Assembly (NCBI RefSeq): GCF_019393635.1
Contig: NC_057864.1
Span: 477,108,617-477,172,616 of the forward strand
Source: Dromiciops gliroides
Taxonomy: Eukaryota; Chordata; Mammalia; Microbiotheria; Microbiotheriidae
Direction: 5' to 3'
Length of the DNA stretch: 64,000 nucleotides
Below the pieces are notes generated by a model. That model saw only the letters and a list, made by a program, of their open reading frames with translations. It did not search any database and had not been told where the DNA came from. A program made the position numbers and the translations under genes. Positions 1 through 16,616 of the stretch are shown piece by piece (position 1 is the stretch's first letter; every line of letters starts with the position of its first letter).

Positions 1-1597
1 TAACTAACCTTTTGGCCTTGGTTAAGTCACTTTCCTTGTCTAGGCCTCAGTTTCCTTATCTTTATAGAGGTGCAATTATTTCTTTTTTTCAAGTCTTTCT
101 TTTTTTTAAAGTAATAAACATTTTTATTTATAAAAAAGAGCAAAGGCTCCTTGGGTAGGGGATGGAGGATGATATCTTCAGAAATGAAGGTGAGATAGGA
201 ATAAACACAATCAATGAAATTTAATAACAGTAACGGTTGTTGCTATAGGTTGCAGTATATCATTATTAGCTAGTATCTCATGGACATAAGGCTTTCTTTG
301 GCGTGAGTAAGACCTGGGTTCAAGCCCTGCCTGTGAGATATCCTGGCTCTGTGACCCTTGGCAAGTCTTCAGTCCTTCCGGATGGCAGTATATAACAGAG
401 CAAGTGCCTGACTACATCAGCGCAGGGAATTTCTCACTGGGAGTTCTTTAAACCAGTGGCCAAGCCAGTGCCCGTGTTAGTAATACTGACTGATGCGGGA
501 ACCCTTGGAAGGGTGCTCTGGACGCTCTGGAGACAGGGGAGAGGAGCTGGGGCTCCGGGGAATATATGTTTTGGCAGGGAGGGCGGGGAGGATCTTGTGG
601 CCAGGGCCACTTCCTAGAGAAGGGCCAGCCTTGGTGGGGACCCACACTGGGCACATGAGGGCTCCAGGCCCTGGGTGAGGAGGGAGAAGGGGTTCTGCAT
701 GACCAGGGCTTCTTCTCCCCTGCACAGAGCAGAGAGCTTTAAGGTGCAAGGACTGGAGGACATGCAAGAGAAGCATGTTGCCCCCCCCTTCACTGATGCT
801 TCTTGCCCTGCCCTGGATGCTCCTAGGCTATGCCCAGCTCTCAGCTTTGTGCTTGACAGGGGAGGGGTGAACCAAGAGAAGCTGCAGCTCCAGGAATGGG
901 GGGGGGAGGTGTCACCCACTGGCATGCCCATGGAGCAATTATGATCAGATAGAGAATTAATCCATGAATCCATCAATCCAGTATTTATTAAGGATCAGAA
1001 ATGAGGGTGAACAGCAGCTCCATCCCCACCCCCCATGTGACAGAACAGCAGGAGATACAAAGTAAAAAAGAAGGCAGTCTTCATCCTCAAAGAACTTCCA
1101 TTCTATCAGGAAGGACAAACTATCCATGGATATATAATTTTGAAATATGTGTAACATTTTTTCACACTGCCACCATCTCTCCCCCCTAAAAAATTAGGTA
1201 CCTAAGTCTCATATTCATATGGCCTTGTTCTCCGATGCTGTTATGGACCCCATTAAAGTGTCCCCCCCCCCAGTCATTTCCATTTCCAGACAGGACTCGG
1301 GCAGACAGAAAAACACTTCAAGGCATACACAATAGGAAGGAAGCACATGGGCTCTTGAGTCAAAGGACTGGAATTCTTGGGCAAGTCATTTAATCTTATA
1401 AAATGAAGCAAGTGGTCTCTAAGATTCCAATTCTAGATCTGTGATCCTTTGAATTTAAGCTCTAGTGGTGTGATTTCAGGCACAGGGACAGGCAGGTAGA
1501 GGAGAGATTTTTGGATGAGGTCCATCCCTTCCTCCCTTCCCCCCTTGTTTTTCAAGCTACTGTTTTGCTAATAGACAAACAAAATTGATTCTTCATG
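1..1597. other. Left-edge intergenic DNA, no supported gene
   Basis: I see no gene here. About 990-1110 matches an old dispersed repeat ('tattaagg...aaagaa...ttctatcagg' pattern) and about 1312-1455 is a decayed MIR/THER1-type CORE-SINE. Short open frames at 490-980 on both strands lack any recognisable domain, show no clear splice signals and overlap each other, so they are treated as chance. Confidence 0.5.
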
Positions 1598-1611
1598 GTT
1601 ATTTGACTTTT

Positions 1612-1758
1612 TTTTGGCAGAGTGGGGCAATGAGGGTTAAGTGACTTGCCCAGGGTCACACAGCTAGTAAGTGTCAAGTGACTGAGGCCAGATTTGAACT
1701 CAGGTCCTCCTGAATCCAGGGCCAGTGCTTTATCCACTGTGCCACCTAGCTGCCTCCA
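1612..1758 (-). mobile_element. MAR1/WSINE-like CORE-SINE
   Basis: Reverse-complement copy of the marsupial tRNA-headed CORE-SINE: T-rich tail, CORE segment (gtgacttgcccagggtcaca), and head ending in cacctagctgcc. It is flanked by near-identical direct repeats GTTATTTGACTTTT (1598) and GTTATTTTACTTTT (1759), read as a target-site duplication. Confidence 0.85.
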
Positions 1759-1858
1759 GTTATTTTACTTTTACCCTGGCAAAAGGACAGGGACCTTAGG
1801 GGATCACATTTAGAAATGTCTGCCACCAAGGAGCAGGAAGAAATCACTAACCTTGTTT

Positions 1859-2005
1859 GTTTGTTTTTGTGAGGCAGTTGGGGTTAAGTGACTTGCCCAG
1901 GGTCACACAGCTAGTAAGTGTCAAGTATCTGAGGCCAGATTTGAACTCAGGTTTTCCTAAATCCAGGGCCGATGCTTTATCCACTGTGCCACCTAGCTGC
2001 CCCAT
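1859..2005 (-). mobile_element. MAR1/WSINE-like CORE-SINE
   Basis: Minus-strand copy of the same SINE family. The target-site duplication TAACCTTGTTT is exact at 1848-1858 and 2006-2016. Confidence 0.88.
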
Positions 2006-2016
2006 TAACCTTGTTT

Positions 2017-3880
2017 TTGAAACCCCCAACCTTAGCTCCAGACCCACCTCCCCTGCACTTAGGCCCTTGCCAAGGTTACCCGGGTCACACCTTCATGAGA
2101 CCATCTGTCCACAGAGCTAGATGTGGAAGGTTTGGCAACCATCAGGTTCAACCCTCTCCCCCTACTCCTGGGGTGTAGGATGCAATGACTCACCCAAGGT
2201 CACATGACTAGTTAAATGACCACAAAGACCCATGGTCCTTGTATGAAATATAGGGCAGCTTTCACTTCACCTTCCTTTCCTCCTTGTCTGCTCTCAGTTG
2301 TTTCTTTATTAAGATGGAAGGGAAGTGTTTCTGGCCAGGCTCTGGATAAATGAATACTAGGTCAGTGCAGAGGTTCAGACTATGAGTCAGCAAGCATGAG
2401 GTGAACCCTCCCTCACCCACACCAATATACATGATAGAGAGCAAAACTTCTCTGAAGGAAGGTTAAATGAGGGGGCAGAGGGGAAGGACCTTTGAAAAAA
2501 GGTCAGAATTTCCCTTGAATCCTCAACGACTCTATGGAAATTTCCACAGAGCTGAGCATAAGGACTCAGTGTTGAGGCTGGAGGCTGAGTGTTAGGGGTT
2601 GGCTTCTTACTAAGAAGTCGTGCTAGGGATAGGGTCCTAAACGCTCAGGGTCGAGCAGGGAGCCTCATCGCCATCAATGGGGGCTCAGTGTTAGGGAGAG
2701 GATCTTGGTGCTGCTTACGAAGGTTGATTCTTTCAGTGACGGAGGTGGATGGTCAAGAGCAGGGGAAGGGATAAGGGTGGAGTGTCAGGGATGGAGACTC
2801 ATTGCTGGGGCCTAGGGCTCAGTGCTGGAGATGGGGAGGTTCAGGGCTGGGCATGGAGCTTAAGAGCCAAAATATTTCAAACTCCTCTCCATGAAGCAGA
2901 ATCATGGAGTGTCAGTGTTGGAAGGGATGTCAGTGGTCACCAAGTCCAAGTTATATCCAGTAAAGAATCCCCACCATAATATCCCCGACCAGGAAGTCAT
3001 CCGGTCCGTACTTGAAGCCTTCTGTGAAGGGCAAACCACTAGTGAAGGGAGAGAGATTTCCACCCACATGTCAAACTTACATTTGCCTCTTTGCATCTCC
3101 TGGTTCTGCCCTCCAGGGTGAAGCGGAGCAAGGGTGATCCCTCTTTAGACTTATTTGTGGTGCACAAAGAGGCTGGCCAGCTCCCAGCTCCCAAGGGAGA
3201 TCCCAGCTCTTTCCCCGGCTGCAGCGTCCTCTCTCCCAGAATCCTTCCCTCACTTTTCTCCCACTGCTGCCACCCCGTCCCCAAATCCTCTCTTTCATCC
3301 TTCCTCACATTCTCTTCAGAGATGGAAATACCTCTACAAATCAACTAATCCAATCCCCTTGCTTTACAGATGAAGAAAGTGAGTGGGGGAGAGATGTCTT
3401 CCATATCTAGTGGAGAGAAATTGGCACTTGGAGTCCCATAAGACATCTGGTGGGCTCTGTGACTGTGGGTCAGTTACATTATTCCCATAAGCCTCAGTTT
3501 TCTTATCTATAAAATAGAAATAATAACACCTCAGGTACCTACCTCAACAGCATGCAAAACTTAGGGGGCTATTTAAAACTGCACAGGTCCTCCCGATGTT
3601 ATTCCAAGGCTCTTTCTTTCACACCAGATGTCCCAGTTCTCTTCCTTCTCTACCTCATTCTTTCTCCTCTTTCTTTTCCTCCTTCATCCACCTCCCCAGC
3701 CTCCAACCTCTCATTGTTGACTGATCCCAACCCTTCAAAGGAGAGGGAGGATGGTGTAGTGAGTAGATCCTCACCCTGGTCAGGCTATCTGTTTCCTCTC
3801 TCTGGGTTTAGATTTCAGCTATTACTGCCCACTTTGACCACGATGACCATGGTCTGACCAGACCATGTGTTTTAGATTTT
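2017..3880. other. Intergenic DNA with decayed repeats
   Basis: No gene recognised. The 2500-2860 stretch is loosely repetitive around 'gctgagtgttaggg / ctcagtgctgg' phrases. Around 3320-3400 and 3460-3560 are MIR/L2-like 3' ends ('gatgaagaaagtgag', 'gcctcagttttcttatc'). Open frames at 3039-3373 overlap on both strands and have no family signature. Confidence 0.4.
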
Positions 3881-3884
3881 TAGT

Positions 3885-4085
3885 AGTAAGAACTAGCATT
3901 TACACAATACTTTAAGGTTTATACTTTATATGTGTTATCTCACTTGATCCACGCAACAACCCTATGAGGTGCTATTATTACCTCCATTTTACAGATGAAG
4001 AAACTGAAGGTGAGAGAGGTTCAATGACTTACCCACAGTAACACATCTAGTAAATATCAAAATATAAAACCAAAAACAAAACCCA
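3885..4085 (-). mobile_element. Old MIR/THER1-type CORE-SINE
   Basis: Reads in reverse as 'atctcacttgatcc...acaacaaccctatgaggt...ttttacagatgaagaaactga...', the standard pattern of old mammalian CORE-SINE/LINE 3' tails. Diverged, with no target-site duplication that I could fix. Confidence 0.6.
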
Positions 4086-4424
4086 AGATTATGATTCAAA
4101 TCTTCCAGGTTCCTGATAATTAGTCATATCACCATCAACTATGCTTCCAAATGTATACCCCTCCCCTCTTAGCCCAAGGCCATACCTTATACTGAAGAAT
4201 TTTTAAAGATAAGAACTAACCAACACCATCCCCCAAATTCTGTCATTATGTGCAGTGTTGAACACCCATAGTTTTTTCCCCCCTTCCCCCACTACCCTGC
4301 AAAGAAATAAGAGGAGGGGGGTGACTTTCTTCTATCTCTTCTTTGGGGCCAAACTTACTCATTATAATTTTGCAGCATTTTCAGCCCAAGAGATAGTGAT
4401 AAAATTTATTTAAAAAATAATAAC

Positions 4425-4670
4425 CATCGTTGACATTTGTATAGCACCTTAAAGTTTGGGAGGCATTTTATGATTTATTACCTCATTGGATCCTCTCAAC
4501 AACCCTGGGAGCCAGGCACTATTATTATTCCATTTCACTGATGAGGAAATTGAGGTTGAGAGAGATCAGGTGGCTTGCTCAGCTGGTATACATCAAGAGT
4601 AGGATATGAACTCAGGTCCTTTTGACCTTTAGTCTAGCACTCTATCCACTACATAGGGCTGCCTATACCA
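4425..4670 (-). mobile_element. Old MIR/THER1-type CORE-SINE
   Basis: Reverse copy with 'gtatagcaccttaaagtttgg', 'cctctcaacaaccctgggag', 'gaggaaattgaggttgagag' and a head ending 'tatccactacatagggctgcc'. Longer than the MAR1 copies because it keeps the central 'gatgaggaaactgag' block. Confidence 0.65.
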
Positions 4671-4909
4671 AGACCTAAACTGTCTTTCTGCCTGTGTCCT
4701 CCTATCCAGCCAATGTGCTTCTCTGGACACTAACCCTGACATGCTTGATTAGACTCTGTTTCTCGCCTTGTCTCACTGGGTGGGTCGCAGACCCCACACT
4801 CTGCACTTTCTGTTTAGGGGAGAGGAGAGAACAGCACCTAGGGACCATAACAAGTGAGGGAAATGCTGTCTCAGTGCCTACTGTGAAGCCATTAAGAAAG
4901 AACCCTGTT

Positions 4910-5090
4910 GGGGCAGCTAGATGGCACAGTGGATAGAGCACTGGCCCTGGATTCAGGAGTACCTGAGTTCAAATCCAGCTTCAGATACTTGACTAGCTGT
5001 GTGACCCTGGGCAAGTCACTTAACCCTAATTGCCTCGCCAAAAAAAAAAAAGGAAAGAAAGAAAGAAAGAAAGAGAAAGAAAGAAAGAAC
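4910..5090 (+). mobile_element. MAR1/WSINE-like CORE-SINE with A/GAAA tail
   Basis: Plus-strand copy: head (gggcagctagatggcacag), CORE (ctagctgtgtgaccctggg), then an A tail expanded to a GAAA microsatellite at about 5040-5090. The target-site duplication GAACCCTGTT is exact at 4900-4909 and 5091-5100. Confidence 0.9.
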
Positions 5091-5100
5091 GAACCCTGTT

Positions 5101-6600
5101 TACTAAGTCTAGCCCTGTGTACTTCATAGGTCTAGAGTTGGAAGGGGCCTTAGAGGTCATTTAATGCAGCCCTTTTCTTTAACAGAGGAAGAAATGGAGA
5201 CTCATGAAGGGAAGTTTAGAGACTTGCCCAAGGTCACACAGTCAGAGCCTCTGCTCTTTCCATAGCCTAGGGCTGGTCATGGAGGAGGCATTTCAAAGAA
5301 CTTCAGAATCACACATTAAGGATCCCATAGCCCCAACCTTCTTGAATGATTTTATTTTTCAAATTCTCACAAAAACATTTTTGTAAAAGTATCAATGCAT
5401 AGTGTGTTGATACAACAAATTTCCCAGCAACCTTCTCCCCCCCCCCAAAAAAAAAGTACATTCCTGGAAACACTTAGTTTTTGGATCATTAACAGAAAAG
5501 GAGGGCTGTGAGCTCTCTCCTTGACAGCTTCATATGAACAATATCCATGGTAATTGATGAAGTTCTGTCGTTCCCACCCCCCACCCCCCACCCCCCACCC
5601 CCCACCCGGCCCCGCCCAGTACTGGCTTCAGTTATGCTGCTCTGGCTGGCTATTGCGTATTGCCCTTTTGGCTCTGCTCTCTCCCCTCAGCTTCCTTTCC
5701 CAAGAGTCTCTCCGTGTTCCTCTGAGATGTTCATCTCTGTCATTCTCTGGTTGGTTTAGATTGTTGCGGTCAGCCTTGCATGGCTCTGCTTTCTTCTCAG
5801 CGTCCTTTCTCAAGAGCCTCGTCGGATTTCTCCGAGTTGCTCATCTCTATCATTCCTTGGAACTTGGTTACATTCCATTGTGTTCCTATGTCAGAGTTTT
5901 AACCAGCACCGCCCCCCCCCCATCTAGCTCTGTCTCAATTATTGCAATGCCCTCATTTAATGGACTCAGTAAAGAGAAAAGGTATCTGAGACCTAGAGAA
6001 GGGAAGTGACCTGTTTAAGGTCATCCAGGTCAGTTGATGGCAGAGGCCAGATTAGGATATGTGTCTCCTGGCACCTGGTCCAAGTATCTCTACTCTCTGG
6101 AGTAGGAAGATTTACCAGTTGCTTAACTGAGGTTCCTTCAGTTGGTCATCGAGGCCACTGTCTGGTACAGTGGAAAGAGCTCTGGATTTGGAAAAGGAAC
6201 CAGAGCTTAATCTCTGCCCCTCCACTAATACCTGTGTAACCATGGGCAACCTCCCCAGGCCTCAGTTTCCCTCACCTGACAATGCAAGTTGTTTTATTGG
6301 ACCTCTAAGCTGACTTCTAGCTCTAGACTTATGAACCTATGACTCTTTCCCAAGCCAATTTGATTTAATTAAGGCTGTCCAGTAGGTGTCTGCCAGAAAT
6401 ACAAGAAGAAAGGGTGGAGCTGAGTTTCTTCATGCTTGGTTTCAATGGATTAATCAACTGGAGCCAGTCCAACTCTGCAAGAGAAAATCCTGCCAAGGAA
6501 CACCCCCCTGATGATGATGATGATGGAAAGAATGAACTTTAGAGTCTCCTGGATCAGCCCTTTTTCAGTGTCCCCCAAAATAAACCCTTTGACTCAGCCC
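5101..6600. other. Intergenic DNA upstream of the CCL24-like gene
   Basis: Decayed L3/MIR-type repeats near 5130-5270 and 5970-6060, a C-rich (CCCACCC)n run at about 5573-5609, and a MIR/THER1-type SINE at about 6155-6345 (+). A pair of similar 'tctgctctcttctcag..ctttctcaagag' segments at 5660-5850 may be a small local duplication. Open frames crossing the C-run are low complexity and not supported as genes. Confidence 0.4.
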
Positions 6601-6651
6601 CACCTCCAACTTCCCTTTTCTTGAGTGGCAAAACACTTGTGCATTCTTTAA

Positions 6652-6661
6652 TTCACAAGAA
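6652..6661 (+). promoter_or_regulatory. TTCN4GAA site (STAT6-type) in the CCL24-like promoter
   Basis: TTCACAAGAA fits the TTC-N4-GAA palindrome preferred by STAT6 and lies 26 bp upstream of the TATA box. A weak NF-kB-like word GGATATTTCC follows at 6663. Eotaxin promoters are known to carry STAT6 elements just upstream of TATA; that this one is functional is inferred. Confidence 0.6.
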
Positions 6662-6687
6662 AGGATATTTCCTCTTTATTGGAGAAC

Positions 6688-6694
6688 TATAAAA
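6688..6694 (+). promoter_or_regulatory. TATA box of the CCL24-like gene
   Basis: TATAAAA in the context ggagaactataaaaggcg, 167 bp upstream of the start codon. A start site about 30 bp downstream would be near 6718, giving a 5' UTR of roughly 135 nt. Strong TATA boxes are typical of inducible chemokine genes. Confidence 0.75.
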
Positions 6695-6854
6695 GGCGTG
6701 GGGAAGCCGATAAGGAATCAGAGGAACAGAAGCAAGCTCTTCCCTAGGGTTCTCCTATCTGCTTTGGTTTTCTGTTTTAACTTTTTTACAAGTACTTAAC
6801 TATTTCTAAAAATCCCTAGGTCCAGTTCTCCATATCTTCTCCCCTGACAAGATC

Positions 6855-11554
<4,700 letters not shown>

Positions 11555-13060
11555 GATGGGGGTGGCTTCTACCAGCCAGTTGCCTGGGGGTTGGAATGGG
11601 TGGTGGAGAAGGTGGTCTTTCTTCCTTCTCTCTCAGCTGGACCATCATCAGGGTGTACTTTGTACATCCCAGGCTCTCGGAGTCCCATTTACTGCCCATG
11701 TGACCCTGAGCAAGTCCTTTTTGCTCTCTAGGTGACGTCCCCTCCTCCTCCTCCTCTGTAAAATCAATGGAATCACAGCTTTAGGGTTAGAAGCACCTTG
11801 GAGGCCACTGAGTACATCCTCCCTCCCCTTCATTTTATAAAGAAGGAAACAAGAGGCCCAGAGACTCAGCCAAGGTCATAGAATGGGCAGAGCCGGGATT
11901 CAGACCAGGGCCTCTGCTGCCAGTGATGGCCTGATTGGTTGACTCTAGGCCCTTTTCCAGTGCTAATGTCCTATGCTCGTTACCAAATGAGATGATGTAC
12001 ATAAACTGCTTTTTCTACTTTGCCAAGTATTCTGTCCCCATGGACTGTTTCTTTCCATCCTAACCCTCAGCTCTGTGGTCAACAGGGCCAGTCCTGAGCT
12101 GGGGGGGGGGGGTGTCGGGGGAGGAGGAGGGGAGATTGTTTCACTGGGAAGCGATGCCTTGGTTGCTGCTCACACCCATTGGGAGGGTGAAACCATTTCC
12201 CCTCTTGACACAGAGACTTATAGAGATACTCTGTAAGCCCCATTCCGAAGCTCTTTTTCTGGAAGCATGGATTGTTTCATTTTAGGCACCTGGCTCAGAA
12301 CCTGGCAAAGAATAATTACAAATATTGTTGATTGACCTGGTTGATTTCATGATACCATGGGCAGAGTGAGAGGAAAATATGGCCCAGTGCATATAGGACC
12401 AAACTTAGTCAGGAAGACCTGGGTTCAGGTCCTACCCCTGACATATACTGACAGGGACCCTTGGTGGGTTGCTCTAAGTACCCCCACACAATTCTCTAAG
12501 ACAAATGAGTTGCCACCTGCATCAGTGGAGGGAGTTTCCACACTGGGTGGCCCCACTCCCAAGATGTAGCTGGATATAAAAGAAATGTGCAAGACACTGG
12601 GTTATTGTTGTACCTGGAGCAGTAGTCAGATGTTATCAGGGAGAGATGTTCCATCTAAGATCTTGGGCCACACCCTAAGTGATCCTTACCTGGGGCAGCT
12701 CTGTTTAGTGGCTACCTTGAGTTTGGAGTTGGGGGACCTGAAAAGCTATCCCCTCAGGGATCATGGCATCATTACAGTGACAAGGGACCCTCATTTTATG
12801 GATGAAGAAACTGAGGCAGAGAGGGATGAAGTGACTTCCCTGCAGTCACACAGCTAGTAAGTGTCAGAGGCAGGATCAAAAGCCTAGAACAGAGCTAGGG
12901 GTAACCTTGTCTAACTGCCTCAATTGACAGACGAGGAAACTGAAGGTGGGAAGTCAGGACAATTTGGAGTTATGGTATTTACGGAGGGAGGGGCTTAACT
13001 TCTGTGAACTTCTTGTATTATAACTTATATTATAGTTATTTGTGTATTTATCTTATCCTT
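11555..13060. other. 3' UTR and flank of the CCL24-like gene
   Basis: No AATAAA occurs in the first 1.5 kb; a CATAAA variant sits near 11999. L3/MIR-type remnants occur at about 11770-11920 and 12765-12990 ('gatgaagaaactgaggcaga'). A G-run lies at about 12102-12111. No second gene is seen. Confidence 0.4.
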
Positions 13061-13185
13061 TGCCTAGAATGTAAGCCCATTGAGGTCAAGGCCTCTATCT
13101 CCTTCCATCTTTGTATCTACAACTCCAACCCAGTGCCTTTTACTGAATGACTGTTTAATAAATGGCTGTTGAATGAAATAATCTG
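13060..13185 (+). mobile_element. L2 LINE 3' end with AATAAA
   Basis: 'ctagaatgtaagcccattga', 'tttgtatctacaactcc' and 'tttaataaatggctgttgaa' form the conserved L2 terminus. The AATAAA at 13157-13162 could serve the upstream chemokine transcript but is primarily part of the repeat. Confidence 0.7.
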
Positions 13186-13359
13186 AACTTTGGTTGGGAT
13201 GGGGTAGGAAGAATGTCCACAGGCATATTTTCAAAAGAAGCTTTCTGATAGATAATCAGAAAGCCTGATCTTCCCAGCTCAGAGAAGAGGGGGCTGTTCA
13301 TTTTTTCAAGGGGATTTGCCAAAGGGCTCCCTTTGCAGCTAGTCCGTGGAGTGGGTGAA

Positions 13360-13600
13360 GGTGCAGGACTCAAAAGTCAGGAAGACCTGAGTTCAAATCA
13401 TGCCTCAGACACTCCCAAGCTGTGTGACCCTGGGCAGGCCAAGTCATCTTTCTGAGCCTCAGTTTCCTTATCTATAACATGAGGCTAATAATAATAGCTC
13501 TTACCTGGAAGGGTTGTTGTGAGGAACAAGTGAAATAATAAGTGGAAAATATTTGGCAAAGTTCAAGTAACCCTAGAGGTGTTCGCTAATGTTATGTGAG
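13360..13600 (+). mobile_element. MIR/THER1-type CORE-SINE
   Basis: 'gaagacctgagttcaaatc', 'agctgtgtgaccctgggcag', 'gcctcagtttccttatctat', 'gggttgttgtgaggaacaag' in canonical order, with an intact CORE and an old-type tail. Confidence 0.7.
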
Positions 13601-14014
13601 TAGCTTCCTTCTTCATGACCTTTCATTACCTCTGAAAGTCATGTTGCACTCATTTTGTATAGCACTTTATAGTGCTTAAAGCACGACATTAAAATGATTC
13701 ATTCTTGCTCTCAGTCTCAGAAAGTTGTTAATTTTGTAAAGAAGTGGCTTCTGGGAGGGTGAGAAGGAGTTAGCCTCTGGTATAGCTCGCCTGTATAGCT
13801 GGTTCTGAGGTGCTAGGGCCTGGGTGGGAGGCTGTTGCTTTCCTAGTCTGTATGAAGGTGGGGCTGAGTAGAGGTGGAGAAACTAAGGTTTAAGGGTCCA
13901 CGCAGTGGAGCTGAGGCTCACATGTCTTCCTAATCTGCCTTTGGGGACCTGGTTCCTAATGGTTTCATATCTCAACCTGGAGACAAGGAGATCATCTATT
14001 TTACATTAAATTTT

Positions 14015-14161
14015 TTTTTTGCAATGAGGCAAATGAGGGTTAAGTGACTTGCCCAAGGTCACACAGCTAGTTAGTGTCAAGTGTTTGAGGCCAGATTTGA
14101 ACTCAGGTCCTCCTGAATCCAGGGCTGGTGCTCTATCCACTGGGCCACCTAGCTGCCTCCC
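14015..14161 (-). mobile_element. MAR1/WSINE-like CORE-SINE
   Basis: Minus-strand copy with imperfect target-site duplication ATTTTACATTAAATTTT (13998) and ATTTTACATTTAATTTT (14162). It lies 13.8-14.2 kb, between the two chemokine genes. Confidence 0.88.
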
Positions 14162-14257
14162 ATTTTACATTTAATTTTATACCCATAGAGTAAGTGTTGA
14201 TGTAGCTCAGATATTTCAGAGGGTTATAGATTTTTAATAGATTGCTGAAAAAAGGGG

Positions 14258-15074
14258 AGATTTTTTAAATCATAAAAGTATTTTATTATTTTCCAGTTAC
14301 GTGTAAAGATAGTTTTTGACATTTGTTTTCATAAGATTTTTAATTCCAAATTTTTCTCCCTTCCTTCCTTCCCTGCCCACTCCCCAAGACAGCAAGCAGT
14401 CTGATATAGGTTATATACATACAATCACATCAAACAGATTTCTACATTAGTCATATTGTGAAAGAAGATTCAGAACACAAGGGAAAAACTTAAAAAAAAC
14501 AAACCCAAAACAAAAGTAGAAATAGTATGGTTTGATCTGCCTTCAGAATCCACAGTTCTTTTTTCTGGGATGTGGAGAACATTTTCCATTATGAGTCCTT
14601 TGGAATTGTCTTGGATCATTGTATTGCTGAGAAGAGCTAAGTCTATCACAGTTGATCATCACACAAGGTTCCTGTTACTGTGTACAATGTTTTCCTGGTT
14701 CTGCTCACTTCACTCAGCATCAGTTCACTTAAGACTTTTCTAGGTTTTTCTGAAATTTGCCTGCTCATCATTTCTTTCTTTCTTTCTTTTTTTTAGGGCA
14801 ATGAGAGTTAAGTGACTTGCCCAGGGTCACACAGCTGTCAAGTGCAGACACTTGATTTGAACTCAGGTCCTCCTGAATCCAAGGCCAGTGCTTTATCCAC
14901 TGTGCCACCTACCTGCCCCCTGCTCATCATTTCTTACAGAACCATAGTATTCCATTACACTCATATATCACAACTTGTTCAGTCACTCCCCAATTGATGG
15001 GCATTCCCTTGATTTCTGATTCTTTGCCACCACAAAGAAAACTGCTATAAATGTTTTTGTACATGTGAGTCTTT
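14258..15074 (-). mobile_element. Marsupial L1 3' end, minus strand
   Basis: 'ttattattttccagttacgt', 'ttttctcccttccttccttc', 'gtctgatataggttatatac' and 'cactccccaattgatgggca' correspond in reverse to the L1 3' UTR and ORF2 C-terminal region. Split by a SINE at 14777-14919. 5'-truncated. Confidence 0.75.
14777..14919 (-). mobile_element. MAR1/WSINE-like CORE-SINE inside L1
   Basis: Exact target-site duplication CTGCTCATCATTTCTT at 14761-14776 and 14920-14935. Its insertion postdates the L1. Confidence 0.92.
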
Positions 15075-15079
15075 TTCAA

Positions 15080-15600
15080 AAAGGGGAGATTGAAGCCAGT
15101 CCCCAACACTGGCTGAGTAAGAGGGGTCCCAGAAACTATGGGGAGGATAAGAATTCTGGTATACTGCTGGTGAATCTGTGAATCGTCCAACTGCTATGGA
15201 AGACAGTTTTTAATTATGTGAGAAAAGTGCCTGAAATGCCCACATCCTTTGGCCTAGCAAGCCCGCTACTGGGCCAAAGGAGGTTAAAGACCACAAGAAA
15301 ATGGCCACTTACCTTAAAATATTCACAGTTCCAGTTTTTGTATTGGCCAAAATTGGAATTCAATGCCCATTGTTGTAGAGTGGTAGAACAAACTGCCATT
15401 CTCTAACTCATGGGGATATTTTTGTGAAGTAAAAAATGACAAATATGAAGGATTCATGGAAACATTGGAAGGTTTATGTGAACTGATACATAGCCAAGAA
15501 AACAGAGGTAAGAGAACAATGTGACCACATGTGACCACAATAATGTAAGTGAAAGCAACATTAAATGACATCAATACTCATTAAATGCAGTGACCACTCT
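15080..15600 (+). mobile_element. Old L1 ORF2 C-terminal remnant
   Basis: Decayed plus-strand L1: 'gctggtgaatctgtgaatcg', 'cctttggcctagcaagcccg', 'tagtggta' and 'ggtttatgtgaactgataca' match the ORF2 C-terminal region seen better at 52.2 kb. Much more diverged than the L1 next to it. Confidence 0.55.
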
Positions 15601-16039
15601 TTGGATTCAGGGGATTGATAATAAAATACGCTTGCCTCCTTTCTGTAGGAAGATGGGGGTTTAATGGAATATTGCATGTACCATCAGATGTAGTCTCTTG
15701 CTTAACTACTTTTCTCTATTACAAGAGAGTTTTCTAGGGGAGCGGGATTTGAAAAGTAAGAGTAGTGTAAAAAAGAGCCTAAAAATAAGGCATTAAAAAA
15801 ATCAAGTCCCCAGGGAGGGCATTTTACAGATGAGGAAACTGAGACAGGTAGAGGCTAAGTGACTTGCTCAGAATGACACAAACTAGTAAGAGTCTGGAGA
15901 GATTTGAACCCAGGTCTTCTTGATTCCATACCTAGTCCTCTTTCTGCTGAGTTGCTTCTTTATATTATCTCAACTGTCCCTCTACATTCACCCATAAAAA
16001 AAGACCCTGGCCCATAGGAATACATGATTGGCTGGATAA

Positions 16040-16272
16040 TACTTTGTTGTTGTTGTTGTTGTTGAATCATTTCAGCTGTGTCTGACTTTTCATGGCTCCA
16101 TTTGGGATTTTCTCGGCAGAGATACTGGAGAGGTTTACCATTTCCTTCTCCAGCTCATTTTATAGATGAGGAAACTGAGGCAAACATGGTTAAGTGACTT
16201 GTTAAGAGCCACACAGCTAATAAGTGTCTGAGGCTGGATTTGAACTCATGAAAATAAGTCTTTCTGACTCAT
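16040..16272 (-). mobile_element. RTE(BovB)-tailed CORE-SINE (Mar4/RTESINE-like)
   Basis: Combines a (GTT)n start, 'catttcagctgtgtctgact', 'tactggagaggtttacca' and 'tttccttctccagctcattt' with the reverse CORE-SINE body. The RTE-like part resembles the 3' tail of BovB-mobilised SINEs. Confidence 0.65.
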
Positions 16273-16391
16273 CATACTTACCCTTGCTCTTATTCGATAT
16301 GTCCACTCAGAATTCTCCTATATTAATTTAGTTTCTCAAATAGAGTGCCCTACTGAGAAGAGAGACTCTGGTAAAGTCTTGATTGAGATTT

Positions 16392-16515
16392 TTTTTTTTA
16401 GTGAGGCAATTGGGGTTAAGTGACTTGCCCAGGGTCACACAGCTAGTAAGTGTTAAGTGTCTGAGGCTGGCTTTGAACTCAGGTCCTCCTGACTCCAGGG
16501 CCAGTGCTCTACCCA
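16392..16515 (-). mobile_element. MAR1/WSINE-like CORE-SINE, head-truncated
   Basis: Exact target-site duplication TTGATTGAGATTT at 16379-16391 and 16516-16528. Lacks the last part of the head, consistent with 5' truncation on insertion. Confidence 0.9.
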
Positions 16516-16616
16516 TTGATTGAGATTTGGGGCACAAATTGGTCTGAGCTGCTAGTGCCTTCCCCTCTAAAGTTACCTGCCATTGACTTTGTGTATATCT
16601 TTTATATACCCATTTA

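Noticed and set aside
450-980. Cluster of overlapping short frames at the left edge
   Set aside because: No frame is longer than 120 codons, none shows a recognised motif or paired splice sites, and they occur on both strands.
4910-5040. tRNA gene, because of A- and B-box-like words
   Set aside because: The tRNA-like words (gtggatagagc, gagttcaaatc) belong to the SINE head, repeated dozens of times; no cloverleaf is complete.
5547-6009. 151-codon open frame after a C-rich run
   Set aside because: It begins in a (CCCACCC)n tract, ends in a MIR-like tail and shows no domain or splice structure.
13157-13162. AATAAA as the definite end of the CCL24-like mRNA
   Set aside because: It belongs to an L2 tail 1.6 kb after the stop codon; use is possible but not shown.
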